DNA from: Acinetobacter sp. B51(2017)
GTDB taxonomy: Bacteria > Pseudomonadota > Gammaproteobacteria > Pseudomonadales > Moraxellaceae
Assembly: GCF_003711395.1 (NCBI RefSeq)
Contig: NZ_PJRJ01000003.1
Span: 105,449-169,448 of the forward strand
Reading direction: 5' to 3'
Length of the DNA: 64,000 nt
The position numbers and the translations under genes are program-made. Position 1 is the stretch's first letter, and each line of letters opens with the position of its first letter. Below are positions 55,050 to 63,899 of the stretch, piece after piece. The notes beneath the pieces are model-generated. The model had not been told where the DNA came from and ran no database searches. It worked only from the letters and a program-made list of their open reading frames with translations.

Positions 55050-56156
55050 TTAAACTACAACTTTTTTCACCAGGATTGAACCGACTGAGTAGCCCGCACC
55101 AAATGAACATAATACGCCGTATTCACCATCATTCACTTCATGGGCAGTTTTATGTAATGCAATCATCACACCTGCAGATGAAGTATTAGCAAACTCATCA
55201 AGGATAATTGGCGCACGTTCAATTGGCGCTTCTTTACCTGCTACGTATTTTAAAATCAATTCGTTCATGTTGACATTGGCTTGGTGCAACCAGAAACGTT
55301 TGATTTGTTCAGGGGTTAAATTGTTTTTTGCCACTTGGTTTTTAATGGTTTTTGCCACCAATGGACAGACTTCTTTAAATACCTTACGTCCGTCTTGACG
55401 GAACAATAAACCTTTACCTGTTGCTTGTTCAGCTGGGTTTAAATAACCAAAGTTATTACGGATATTGTTTGAGAATTGGGTATAGAGATAAGTATCTAAA
55501 ATTTCAAAACCAGTTTTGCTGTCGGTATCCTCAATGATTGAAGCCATTGCCACATCACCAAAAATAAAGTGTGAATCACGCGAGGTGTAATCTAACTGAC
55601 CTGATGTGATTTCAACATTCACCAACAACACACGGCGCGCGCCACATTTAATCGCATCATAGGCTTGTTTTAAGCCAAATGTTGCGGCAGAACATGCCAC
55701 GTTCATATCGTAGCCATAGCCTTGAATACCCAATACCGATTGAATTTCAATCGCAAGCGCAGGATAGCCACGTTGTAATTGCGAACATGCCATAATCACA
55801 ACATCGATATCTTCTGCAGTCACGCCGGCATTGTCCATCGCTTGTTTGGCTGCTGCCACGCCCCACTCCGCTTGTAATGAAATTTCTTCATTTGGACGTT
55901 CAGTTAAACGTGGACGCATAGAGTCGATATCTAAAATACCTGACTTTTCTGCCACATAACGGCTTTTAATACCAGATGCTTTTTCAATAAATTCTGCACT
56001 TGAAGTACGCAACTCTTCAATTTCGCCCGCGGCAATTTGAGCTGCGTTTTCAGTGTTATAACGTTCTACATAAGCATTTAAACTTTGAACTAACTCTTCG
56101 TTCGTGATGGTTTCAGCAGGTGTATATAAACCTGTACCTGTAATACGGATGCCCAT
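55050..56156 (-). CDS. Beta-ketoacyl-ACP synthase III-like (beta-ketodecanoyl synthase type)
   Basis: A 368-aa thiolase-fold condensing enzyme. The catalytic triad is Cys155 in NVACSAATF, His291 in WLHQANVNM and Asn324 in FANTSSAG. It is about 50 residues longer than FabH, with an N-terminal insertion ([26 protein letters not shown]). In this and in motifs such as [13 protein letters not shown] it closely follows Pseudomonas PA3286 (recalled), which condenses octanoyl-CoA with malonyl-ACP and so feeds beta-oxidation products into fatty-acid synthesis. The same role is inferred. AGGAG precedes ATG 56156. Confidence 0.87.
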   Translation of the reverse strand: MGIRITGTGLYTPAETITNEELVQSLNAYVERYNTENAAQIAAGEIEELRTSSAEFIEKASGIKSRYVAEKSGILDIDSMRPRLTERPNEEISLQAEWGVAAAKQAMDNAGVTAEDIDVVIMACSQLQRGYPALAIEIQSVLGIQGYGYDMNVACSAATFGLKQAYDAIKCGARRVLLVNVEITSGQLDYTSRDSHFIFGDVAMASIIEDTDSKTGFEILDTYLYTQFSNNIRNNFGYLNPAEQATGKGLLFRQDGRKVFKEVCPLVAKTIKNQVAKNNLTPEQIKRFWLHQANVNMNELILKYVAGKEAPIERAPIILDEFANTSSAGVMIALHKTAHEVNDGEYGVLCSFGAGYSVGSILVKKVVV

Positions 56157-56187
56157 GTAAAACTCCTATGGAAAAATGGTGAGTATA

Positions 56188-59100
56188 TTAACGGATTCCT
56201 AAACGTTCCCAAACTTTTTGTAGACGATTGGCTGAAATTGGCATCTTGGTTTTCATTGGTTGTGAAAACAACGAGATGCGCAGCTCCTCGACCATAAAGT
56301 AGAGTTCTTTTAGGCGCGGGTCATTTTTAAAAGTGAACAATTTTTCCATCCAAGGGTCTACTTGATCAATGGCAGAATCGTCCCTTTGTAAATTATTTGG
56401 CAAACGCTCCAAACGCATAATTAAGGCTTTTAGATAACGCGGAAACTCAAGCCATACATCACTTGGCTTCATATAGACAAAATTCGACAATGCCATCAGA
56501 TCAAGTTGATCTTCAATATCATCCATACTTTTGCCAAATACAGCGCTATTGAGTCCGCCTAAACCACGGCGGATCTCTTGCCACTGAATATAAATATCCG
56601 ACATCACACGTAATGCCGTTTGACCATGCGTTAAGAAGGTCTTTTTCACCTCAGCCAGCAACTGTTCAAATTCAGCAGCATTCACCGGCAAATCAGTAAT
56701 GGCCATTTCTAAAGTGGCATACACCAACATTTGCTCGAGTTTGGCTTTATCACCAAGGGGCGAATAAGCCAATGCCAATGGTTTAGAAATTTGTTTTTTC
56801 AGTTGACGAATTAAATCACCCAATTGCATATGCACCAGACGAATCACCCCTTGGCGATGCTGTCGAATGGCTTCGGCTTGATCGTTAAAGGTTTGAATCA
56901 CCACACCCGACTCATCTTTTTGCTCTAAGGCAGCAAAATCTTTTGTGGCGACCAAAGCTTGGTATTGTTTCACCACTACACCGGTTACTTTTTGCGATGC
57001 TTCAAACACAAATTGCTCAGGGAAAGTCTTAAATTCACCTTTAAGCTGTTTGACTGGGCTATGAGTTTCGGTACGGCAACGGGCTTTGAGTTCGTTTAAG
57101 TCACGCCCTTGCTCAAGGACACGCCCTTTTTCATCAATCACTTTAATAAACGGTAAAAGGTATTGATCAATACGCTCAAGATTAAAGTCTTGTGCTGTGA
57201 CCTGCTCGCCGCGCAATTGGAAACTTAAGAAACTTAAAATATGTTCGCGTAAATGTACCGCATCCACACGTTGCATTAACTTACGTGCGGTATCTGGGAT
57301 CGGCACTAAATTACGACGTTTGTCTTTGGGCAGTGTTTTGAGTAGCGCTTCAATTAAATCCTGACGCCACCCCGGAATCCCCCATGACCACATATTTTCA
57401 TCCACTTGCGCTAAAGCTTGCAGTGGAATGTTGACGGTTGCCCCATCTTGATCATGACTTGGGTCAAAACGATAACTTGCCGCAAGTCTTAAACTGCCGT
57501 TATGTAAATAATCTGGGAACTGCTGCGTGGTTGGACGGTCATTGAGCCACAGTGCATCATCTTCAACAAACAAGTAACGCGGCTGTTTTGGCTCAACGGT
57601 CGCGCGCCAATCTTCAAAACTACGACGGCTTGCCACTTCGGTCGGTACTTTATCAGCATAAAATTGATAAATGGTCTCTTCATCCACCACCAAATCACGA
57701 CGACGCAATTTATCTTCAACGCGCTCAACTTCTTCAAGTTTAAGTAAGTTGTGCTTTAAAAATGGCGGAGTAATGCCTAGATTGCCTGTGGTTAAAGCAT
57801 CACGTAAGAAGATTTCATGCGCGCCTGCTTGATCGACTTTTTCGTAATTCATTAAACGACGCGGTTCAATAATCAAGCCAAACAGCGAGATTTGATCATA
57901 GGCATTCACAATACCGGCTTTTTTCGACCAATGCGGCTCAAAGTAATGATGTTTGAGTAAATCACCTGCTGCCAATAAAATCCATTCCGGTTCAATCTTG
58001 GCCAGAGTACGTAAATACACCTGCGAAGTTTCTACCATTTCAAAAGCCATCACCCACGGGGTATTGGTTTTATGCAGCGTTGAAGCAGGGAAAATGCGCG
58101 CTTTTTGCTGACGCACCGCCATAAACACATTACGTTCATCGGTTTTATTGGCAATAAACGATAATAAACCGGTCAGTAAAGCACGATGTAGATTTTCGTA
58201 ATTGGCTTTTTTCGAGTTAAACGACAATTTTAAACCTTGGGCTAAATCCACCAATTGTTCATGGGTTTTTTTCCACTCACGCAAACGCAACCAACTGAGG
58301 AAATACTGACGGGCAAAGTTACGCCGCTTATTTTCGCTCATGGTTTCGCGATTGGCGTGCAGCGTTTCCCACAGTTTTAAATAGAATAAAAAGTCAGAAT
58401 CGGCTTCACGGAATAAAGCATGCTTTTGATCGGCCTGCATTTGTTTATCCGCAGGACGTTCACGCGGATCTTGTACCGCAAGCGCTGCCACAATCACCAA
58501 CACTTCATTGAGTACACCAAAATGCGCGCCGCCTAAAATCATACGCGCAAGACGTGGGTCAATTGGCATTTTTGCCATTTGTTGACCAATTTTGGTTAAG
58601 GAATCTCCCCCAACCCCTCTTTTAGAAAGAGGGGCTTTTTCAAGTCCTCCTTTTTTAAAGGAGGATTTAGGAGGATTGTCTTGAGGCTGTTTAGCTTTTT
58701 TCTCGGTCATCGCGCCAAGTTCAATCAGCAGCTTACGACCATCATTGACTAAACGTAAATCGGGTGGCTCGATAAAATCAAAGTCTTCCAAATCACCAAA
58801 GCCTAAACTTTGCATCTGTAAAATTACTGATGCTAAGTTGGTGCGTTTAATTTCCGGCTCAGTAAATTCAGGACGACTTAAAAAATCTTCCTCAGAGTAC
58901 AAGCGAATACAGACACCCGGTGCAATACGACCACAGCGCCCTTTACGCTGATTGGCTGCCGCTTGAGAGACTGCTTCAATTGGTAAACGTTGCACACGAG
59001 AACGATAGTTATAACGTGAAATACGCGCAAAACCACTATCAATCACATAACGGATATTGGGTACCGTTAACGCGGTTTCTGCCACGTTGGTGGCAATAAT

Positions 59101-60132
59101 AATACGACGTCCACCACCCGATGGATTAAAGATTTTTTGCTGTTCGGCTAAGGCCAAACGTGCATACAGCGGTAGAATTTCGGTATGCCGTGGGCCATAT
59201 TTTTGTAGGGTTTCTTGTAGTTCGCGAATTTCTTGTTCGGTTGAAGCGAAGACCAAAATATCAGCATGTTCAGGATGACCTTTGGCTTGTGCATCAGCAA
59301 AACATTCTTCTACAGCTGCAACCACCGCGCGCGGTAAGTTTTCTTCAAAATCATCAAATTCGTCGTCGTCACTACCACCCACAGGCAACTCAGACACCGG
59401 ACGATAACGCACTTCTACAGGGAAACTACGGCCTTCAACTTCAAAAATTGGTGCGCCATTAAAGTAATTGCTAAAGCGATTCACGTCTAAAGTTGCTGAG
59501 GTAATAATGACTTTTAAATCTTTACGACGCGGTAAGAGCTGTTTTAAATAGCCCATAATAAAGTCGATATTCAGCGAGCGTTCATGCGCTTCATCAAGAA
59601 TAATGGTGTCATATTTAGTCAGGAATCGGTCATTTGCTAATTCTGCGAGCAAAATACCATCGGTCATTAAACGCACAATCGAATCTTGCGAGCCTTGTTC
59701 GTTAAAACGCACTTTAAATGAAATGGATTCACCGAGTTTTTCACCGACTTCTTCGGCAATACGCTGCGATACGCTACGTGCAGCCAAACGTCGCGGTTGG
59801 GTATGCCCAATCAGACCGGTTAAACCACGTCCTGCCAACATGGCAATTTGCGGTAATTGTGTTGTTTTACCGGAACCCGTTTCACCTGCAACAATAATCA
59901 CTTGATGCGCGTTGATGGCATCGATTAATTTGTCGGCATATTGGGTCACAGGTAAATCTTGATTGAGCTTAATGTGAGGTAAGCGCTCAACACGGGCTAA
60001 GACTTTGGCATGTGATTGATCCCAAAGTACTTGATATTGTTCTCGATTGGCATCCTTTCCTTTACGTAGTCGATTTAAACGGTGAAGGTCACGCGCCATC
60101 ACCAACTGTTCTACATTTAAATCTCGCTGCAC
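56188..60132 (-). CDS. hrpA: ATP-dependent RNA helicase HrpA
   Basis: A 1314-aa DEAH-box helicase. The core contains GETGSGKTTQLPQ, IILDEAHERSLN, SATLDVN and QRKGRCGR, followed by the helicase-associated domains and the long C-terminal region typical of HrpA (DPWMEKLFTFKNDPRLKELYFMVEELRISLFSQ). Bacterial HrpA removes stalled ribosomes. Residues about 486-511 (NPPKSSFKKGGLEKAPLSKR and following) interrupt the usual alignment between ELGAMTEK and LTKIGQQMAKMPIDPRLAR, and are encoded by a palindromic repeat (58602-58677). The start appears to be GTG 60132; ATG 60099 is the alternative. Confidence 0.95.
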   Translation of the reverse strand: MQRDLNVEQLVMARDLHRLNRLRKGKDANREQYQVLWDQSHAKVLARVERLPHIKLNQDLPVTQYADKLIDAINAHQVIIVAGETGSGKTTQLPQIAMLAGRGLTGLIGHTQPRRLAARSVSQRIAEEVGEKLGESISFKVRFNEQGSQDSIVRLMTDGILLAELANDRFLTKYDTIILDEAHERSLNIDFIMGYLKQLLPRRKDLKVIITSATLDVNRFSNYFNGAPIFEVEGRSFPVEVRYRPVSELPVGGSDDDEFDDFEENLPRAVVAAVEECFADAQAKGHPEHADILVFASTEQEIRELQETLQKYGPRHTEILPLYARLALAEQQKIFNPSGGGRRIIIATNVAETALTVPNIRYVIDSGFARISRYNYRSRVQRLPIEAVSQAAANQRKGRCGRIAPGVCIRLYSEEDFLSRPEFTEPEIKRTNLASVILQMQSLGFGDLEDFDFIEPPDLRLVNDGRKLLIELGAMTEKKAKQPQDNPPKSSFKKGGLEKAPLSKRGVGGDSLTKIGQQMAKMPIDPRLARMILGGAHFGVLNEVLVIVAALAVQDPRERPADKQMQADQKHALFREADSDFLFYLKLWETLHANRETMSENKRRNFARQYFLSWLRLREWKKTHEQLVDLAQGLKLSFNSKKANYENLHRALLTGLLSFIANKTDERNVFMAVRQQKARIFPASTLHKTNTPWVMAFEMVETSQVYLRTLAKIEPEWILLAAGDLLKHHYFEPHWSKKAGIVNAYDQISLFGLIIEPRRLMNYEKVDQAGAHEIFLRDALTTGNLGITPPFLKHNLLKLEEVERVEDKLRRRDLVVDEETIYQFYADKVPTEVASRRSFEDWRATVEPKQPRYLFVEDDALWLNDRPTTQQFPDYLHNGSLRLAASYRFDPSHDQDGATVNIPLQALAQVDENMWSWGIPGWRQDLIEALLKTLPKDKRRNLVPIPDTARKLMQRVDAVHLREHILSFLSFQLRGEQVTAQDFNLERIDQYLLPFIKVIDEKGRVLEQGRDLNELKARCRTETHSPVKQLKGEFKTFPEQFVFEASQKVTGVVVKQYQALVATKDFAALEQKDESGVVIQTFNDQAEAIRQHRQGVIRLVHMQLGDLIRQLKKQISKPLALAYSPLGDKAKLEQMLVYATLEMAITDLPVNAAEFEQLLAEVKKTFLTHGQTALRVMSDIYIQWQEIRRGLGGLNSAVFGKSMDDIEDQLDLMALSNFVYMKPSDVWLEFPRYLKALIMRLERLPNNLQRDDSAIDQVDPWMEKLFTFKNDPRLKELYFMVEELRISLFSQPMKTKMPISANRLQKVWERLGIR
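58602..58677. repeat. MITE-like palindromic element inserted in frame in hrpA
   Basis: About 76 bp. The left half holds the palindrome CCCCTCTTTTAGAAAGAGGGG type stem (58613-58633), the right half CCTCCTTTTTTAAAGGAGG type stem (58647-58664). The outer ends, AATCTCCCCC... and ...GGAGGATT, are imperfect inverted repeats of each other. Translated with hrpA it gives a basic, Pro/Gly/Lys-rich insert without a stop. The same kind of sequence is known to me as a dispersed repeat in several bacterial genera; copy number here cannot be seen from one window. Confidence 0.7.
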
Positions 60133-60455
60133 TGAAAAGTATTCCTAAAGCTCACAATAGCGCGCTATTTTACGCTGTTATGGGCTTTGGGGAAAGCGTA
60201 ACAATTTTGAATATTTTGAACTTTTTTGTGTATTTGACCTTGAATTTTTAAAGCGCATCCCCACGTTTTTAACAGCTTTGCAAACTATATCTGTTGTACT
60301 AATTTATATAACAGGTTTACTGGTTTGAAATAGAGTTTTGTTGCTTCAATTCGGATTTTCCGATTTTAGTCATGCAAAAATTCTGTTTTAGCAAGCCGCC
60401 TAATTTCTATATGCTTATGGAAATCAAATTACAAACCTCAATCATGGAGACAATG
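60133..60455. other. Intergenic region between hrpA and ahpC
   Basis: About 320 bp between divergent hrpA and ahpC. It must contain both promoters. A CTGTT...AACAG inverted repeat around an A/T core (60290-60315 area) is a possible regulator site, but no OxyR consensus is convincing. An upstream in-frame start at 60372 for ahpC is unlikely, since AhpC starts at 60456. Confidence 0.5.
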
Positions 60456-61019
60456 ATGAGCTTAATTAATACTGAAGTTAAACCATTTAACGCAACTGCG
60501 TACCACAACGGTCAATTCGTTGAATTATCAGAAGCTGATCTTAAAGGCAAATGGTCTGTAGTATTCTTCTACCCAGCTGACTTTACTTTCGTTTGCCCAA
60601 CTGAGCTTGGTGACCTTGCTGACAACTACGCTGAATTCCAAAAATTAGGCGTGGAAATCTACGGTGTTTCTACTGACACTCACTTCACTCACAAAGCTTG
60701 GCATGACACTTCTGATGTGATTGGTAAAATCCAATACCCATTAATCGGCGATCCAACTTGGACTTTATCTAAAAACTTCGAAGTATTAATTGAAGCTGCT
60801 GGTCTTGCTGACCGTGGTACTTTCGTTATCGATCCAGAAGGTAAAATCCAAATCGTTGAAATCAACGCGGGTGGTATCGGTCGTGATGCTCAAGAACTTC
60901 TTCGTAAAGTTAAAGCGGCTCAATACGTACACGCTCACCCAGGCGAAGTTTGCCCTGCTAAATGGAAAGAAGGCGACGCAACGCTTGCTCCTTCAATCGA
61001 CTTAGTTGGTAAAATCTAA
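60456..61019 (+). CDS. ahpC: Alkyl hydroperoxide reductase, peroxiredoxin subunit C
   Basis: A 187-aa typical 2-Cys peroxiredoxin that reduces peroxides, recycled by AhpF. The peroxidatic Cys47 is in [11 protein letters not shown] and the resolving Cys near 166 in [10 protein letters not shown]. The length and ends ([11 protein letters not shown]...SIDLVGKI) equal E. coli AhpC (187, recalled). I chose ATG 60456 with GGAG upstream. An ATG one codon before gives the same protein with one extra Met. ahpF is not adjacent but lies about 3 kb downstream at the window edge. Confidence 0.97.
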   Translation: MSLINTEVKPFNATAYHNGQFVELSEADLKGKWSVVFFYPADFTFVCPTELGDLADNYAEFQKLGVEIYGVSTDTHFTHKAWHDTSDVIGKIQYPLIGDPTWTLSKNFEVLIEAAGLADRGTFVIDPEGKIQIVEINAGGIGRDAQELLRKVKAAQYVHAHPGEVCPAKWKEGDATLAPSIDLVGKI

Positions 61020-61042
61020 TCTTGATTAGATTAAACTGATTT

Positions 61043-61072
61043 AAAAAACCACGCTCAAGGCGTGGTTTTTTT
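61043..61072 (+). terminator. Terminator of ahpC
   Basis: AAAAAACCACG and CGTGGTTTTTT arms with a CTCAAGG loop follow the ahpC stop codon by about 25 bp. Confidence 0.85.
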
Positions 61073-61151
61073 ATGTCTTTTCATCTATCAAAACTTATCT
61101 TTAGCGTATTAATAGTGCAAAATATAGCCAAGTATCATTTAGGGCTTTATC

Positions 61152-61622
61152 ATGCATAAATTTACCGCTATTTTCTTGTGCTTCATTGCCTTACCCAGCT
61201 TTGCTAACACGCTGATTTGCCAAGGTCAATTGCGCAATAAAAGTATTAATGCTGATCTGTTGGTTGAAAAAAAATGTATCTTAGATAATGCTCAAATTAA
61301 CGGCAATATTGAGATCAAGCCACATGGCAGTTTGGTATTAAAACGCAGCCAAGTCAGTGGCAATATTCAAGCTAATGCCTATTTTAGTGGTATACAGATT
61401 GAAGAAACCCGTGTTGCAGGCAACATTCAGTTGGCCGCAGGACGTGAGATCTTGTTAAAACGCAATCAAGTTGAAGGAGAGATTGATTTACAAAACAATC
61501 TAGGCACCATTCAACTTGAGCATAATCGTAGCCAAGCATTATTGTGCGTGCATAACCGTATTGCCCCGCTAGGTGCTCATAATCAAGCGCCTTCTAAAGT
61601 GGCACAATGCCAAACGCTATAA
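61152..61622 (+). CDS. Exported beta-repeat hypothetical protein, 156 aa
   Basis: A signal peptide (MHKFTAIFLCFIALPSFA, cleavage after FA at about 18) is followed by a repetitive pattern of short strands with recurring G-N-I-(Q/E): INGNIEIKPHGSLVLKRSQ, VSGNIQANAYFSG, VAGNIQLAAGREILLKRNQ, VEGEIDLQNNLGTIQLEHN. Each is about 21-22 residues, suggesting a small right-handed beta-helix in the periplasm or at the surface. Four Cys residues could form disulfides. No family is recognised. The stop codon is at the edge of a terminator hairpin. Confidence 0.75.
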   Translation: MHKFTAIFLCFIALPSFANTLICQGQLRNKSINADLLVEKKCILDNAQINGNIEIKPHGSLVLKRSQVSGNIQANAYFSGIQIEETRVAGNIQLAAGREILLKRNQVEGEIDLQNNLGTIQLEHNRSQALLCVHNRIAPLGAHNQAPSKVAQCQTL

Positions 61623-61650
61623 AAAACCACGCGCTTGGCGTGGTTGTTAT
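61621..61650. terminator. Bidirectional terminator
   Basis: AACCACGC and GCGTGGTT with a short loop and A-rich left side separate the convergent beta-repeat and metallopeptidase genes. Confidence 0.75.
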
Positions 61651-61652
61651 GT

Positions 61653-62744
61653 TTAAGCTGCTTGGTGTGCTTTTTGTGCTGTGGCTTGAATCACTTCATG
61701 AATAAATCTTAATTTGTTTTGTACTTCAAGATTAATGACAAAAGGATAAAAATCATCTTGCCCCATACTGCGATTTAAGCTATTCATGGCAAAGGAAATG
61801 GGCAACCAAGCTTGATAAATCTCATCAAGACTTTGATTATAGTAAGGATTTTTCTTTACAGCCAAATGCATTAAATGGTCGTGTTGCTGTTGTACCACTT
61901 GAGGGCGAATTTGCATCCCAAAAGAATCTGCTGTTTCAAGCACATCGACAATATGTAAATAATGTGCCCAGGTTTCTGCCCAATCTTCCCAAGGATGCAT
62001 GGTGGCATAAGGGCTAATATAATGTTGCATCCAATCGCTTGGCGGCCCTTGATGATAATGACGATCTAGCGCCTGTTGATAATCCATGCGTTCATCGCCA
62101 AATAAGGCACGGCATGGCTGCAAAAATTCGGTGCCATCAACCAACACATCCCAATAATAGTGCCCTATTTCATGGCGAAAATGCCCGAGTAATGTGCGGT
62201 ATACCTCATCCATATTGTTACGTGCCATCGCACGTTCTACATCATCAGCTTCAGCAATATTTAAGGTAATCAAGCCATTATCATGTCCTGTCATGACTTT
62301 AGGTTCATGAGGACAATTGGGGTCAGCTTTAAAATCAAAGGCCAAACCCTGCTGTGGATTTTGTAGCTTATTTTCCAATGGTAATTGCCAACGCAATAAA
62401 GCGTAGACTAAGCGATGTTTAGCCAGTTCAATTTTATGCCAACGTTGACGATATTCAGGCTCGCTTAAATTTGGAATCACTCGATTCAGCGAACATGCCA
62501 AACAAAACGCTTGTTGATCTGTCTCAAGTAACAACCAATTACAGACGTGATATTGTTTATTTTGACAAAATTTATATTGGGTTTGACTGCTTGGTTCAGT
62601 CCATATTGCAGCATCCTCACTACCCTCTAAGGCCACCATCTGCATCTGTTTCGCATCAAAGCCCAACGCATGCTGACAAGCCGTACAATAATTATTATCA
62701 AAATATACAGGCTGATGGCAGTTAGAACATTCAAATAATTGCAT
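61653..62744 (-). CDS. Zinc-ribbon putative zinc metallopeptidase
   Basis: A 363-aa cytosolic protein. The N-terminal zinc ribbon has CSNCHQPVYFDNNYCTAC (two CxxC pairs). The C-terminal domain has FRHEIGHYYWDVLV with the HExxH motif and a later conserved WAETWAHYLHIVD. This is the pattern of the putative zinc-binding metallopeptidase family found in many proteobacteria; no substrate is known. I chose ATG 62744 because GAGAAAG lies just before it; a TTG at 62756 gives four more residues. Confidence 0.85.
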   Translation of the reverse strand: MQLFECSNCHQPVYFDNNYCTACQHALGFDAKQMQMVALEGSEDAAIWTEPSSQTQYKFCQNKQYHVCNWLLLETDQQAFCLACSLNRVIPNLSEPEYRQRWHKIELAKHRLVYALLRWQLPLENKLQNPQQGLAFDFKADPNCPHEPKVMTGHDNGLITLNIAEADDVERAMARNNMDEVYRTLLGHFRHEIGHYYWDVLVDGTEFLQPCRALFGDERMDYQQALDRHYHQGPPSDWMQHYISPYATMHPWEDWAETWAHYLHIVDVLETADSFGMQIRPQVVQQQHDHLMHLAVKKNPYYNQSLDEIYQAWLPISFAMNSLNRSMGQDDFYPFVINLEVQNKLRFIHEVIQATAQKAHQAA

Positions 62745-62911
62745 TTTCTTTCTCAATCATTGTTATTTTGCTGAATTTTAATTGAGTTTTTAGCGCGACT
62801 ACACCACACAATTGTTACTTTTTTCATCTGCCCAACAGCCGCGAATAGTCGATGAGGCCACAGTACTTTTGCGCCGCTGTTTGGCATAAATTTGGCATAG
62901 TAACTTGAACA

Positions 62912-62934
62912 TAGCAGTTTACAATACTGCTATA
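62912..62934. promoter_or_regulatory. Inverted repeat upstream of the KTSC gene
   Basis: ATAGCAGT at 62912-62919 and ACTGCTAT at 62927-62934 (8 bp, perfect) flank a TTACAAT spacer. It overlaps a possible promoter (TTGAAC 62907-62912 and downstream TGCTAT) about 85-110 bp before the KTSC start codon, so it may be an operator. Confidence 0.45.
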
Positions 62935-63018
62935 TAGAAAAGCGGCTAATTCAAGTAATTTCAAATAAGCCGCAACATAATAATGATAGAAAAAACCTTT
63001 GTGAATAAGGAGTTGCCT

Positions 63019-63225
63019 ATGGGAGTAGCACTTAGAGTCACGTCATGGAGATATAACTCGACGTCTCGGCACTTACACATTTTTTATGACAATGGTTCAG
63101 CAGAGCTGTATTACTCTGTACCTAAATTTGTCTATGCCAATTTATTACGTCGTAGTGATAAAGCCGCTTTCGTACATAAATATTTAGAATATGATGTGCA
63201 TTTTACTAGAGTCAGTTTGCTCTAA
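63019..63225 (+). CDS. KTSC-domain small protein
   Basis: A 68-aa protein matching the KTSC domain (named after the C-terminal part of some lysyl-tRNA synthetases). Visible are LRVTSWRYNSTSRHLHIFYDNGSAELYYSVPKFVYANLLRRSDKAAFVHKYL, with the family's strand-strand-helix order. Its role is unknown; a nucleic-acid-related function is often assumed. AAGGAG at 63007-63012 sits six bases before ATG 63019, so that start is preferred to an upstream ATG at 62983. Confidence 0.82.
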   Translation: MGVALRVTSWRYNSTSRHLHIFYDNGSAELYYSVPKFVYANLLRRSDKAAFVHKYLEYDVHFTRVSLL

Positions 63226-63450
63226 GGCCAAATCGCCAGTATCCCCTTGTAAACGTCAAGCGTGAATGTCAGCTTTCGCCCTATATTCACGCTTGTGGCA
63301 GCAATCTCGTGTATTTTGCTACATCTCTGGCTTAAAGCCTGTTGTGACGATTGGACTGTGGCAATCACTGCATAATATCTCGCTCTTTAAGCTTGCCGCC
63401 CCCTTCATCACTAAGGTGTTGGTGTTGACTGCGCTATCCTGTATATGGGT

Positions 63451-63666
63451 TTATAATGCTTGAATCAATTTAAAACGTGGCATAACTTGCCCCTCAATCT
63501 CGACATCTTCTAAAAACATTTCCAGCGGGCGCACCCACATCGAATAATCCCCATATAAACACTGGTACACCACCAATTTTTCTTGTGTTTCACTGTGGCT
63601 CGCTACATGGAAGACTTGATACTGCTTGCCTTTATAATGCTGGTAAATACCACGCTGTAATTGCAT
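63451..63666 (-). CDS. DUF1653 family small protein
   Basis: A 71-aa protein with the DUF1653 pattern: GIYQHYKGKQYQVFHVASHSETQEKLVVYQCLYGDYSMWVRPLEMFLEDVEI. It is beta-rich, with no signal peptide. The function is unknown. It stands alone, leftward, ahead of the ahpF leader. Start ATG 63666. Confidence 0.85.
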   Translation of the reverse strand: MQLQRGIYQHYKGKQYQVFHVASHSETQEKLVVYQCLYGDYSMWVRPLEMFLEDVEIEGQVMPRFKLIQAL

Positions 63667-63755
63667 AACATCACTGCTCTTTTGAAAATGAAGTAATTAA
63701 ATTAACATAAATGAGTCGGTGCTGCTTTACTTGAAACTTAACATAAATCCCCCAT

Positions 63756-63797
63756 ATAGATTTATGAAATTGTTGATGAAATGATCTTTAAATCTAT
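63756..63797. promoter_or_regulatory. Inverted repeat in the ahpF leader
   Basis: ATAGATTTA at 63756-63764 and TAAATCTAT at 63789-63797 (9 bp, perfect) lie 24 bp apart, upstream of ahpF. The ATAG/CTAT ends recall OxyR sites, but the consensus spacing is not obvious, so the assignment is tentative. Confidence 0.4.
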
Positions 63798-63899
63798 TTT
63801 TCCGATCATATTTATAAAAACTAACCGTTTTATCTATTTATCGATCTATTTTATGATTGTTTCATCAAGTAAATATTTACTCCTTTGGAGACGTTAGCA

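Noticed and set aside
63266..63463. 65-codon frame between the KTSC and DUF1653 genes
   Set aside because: No ribosome site, no recognisable domain, and it overlaps the end of the DUF1653 gene.
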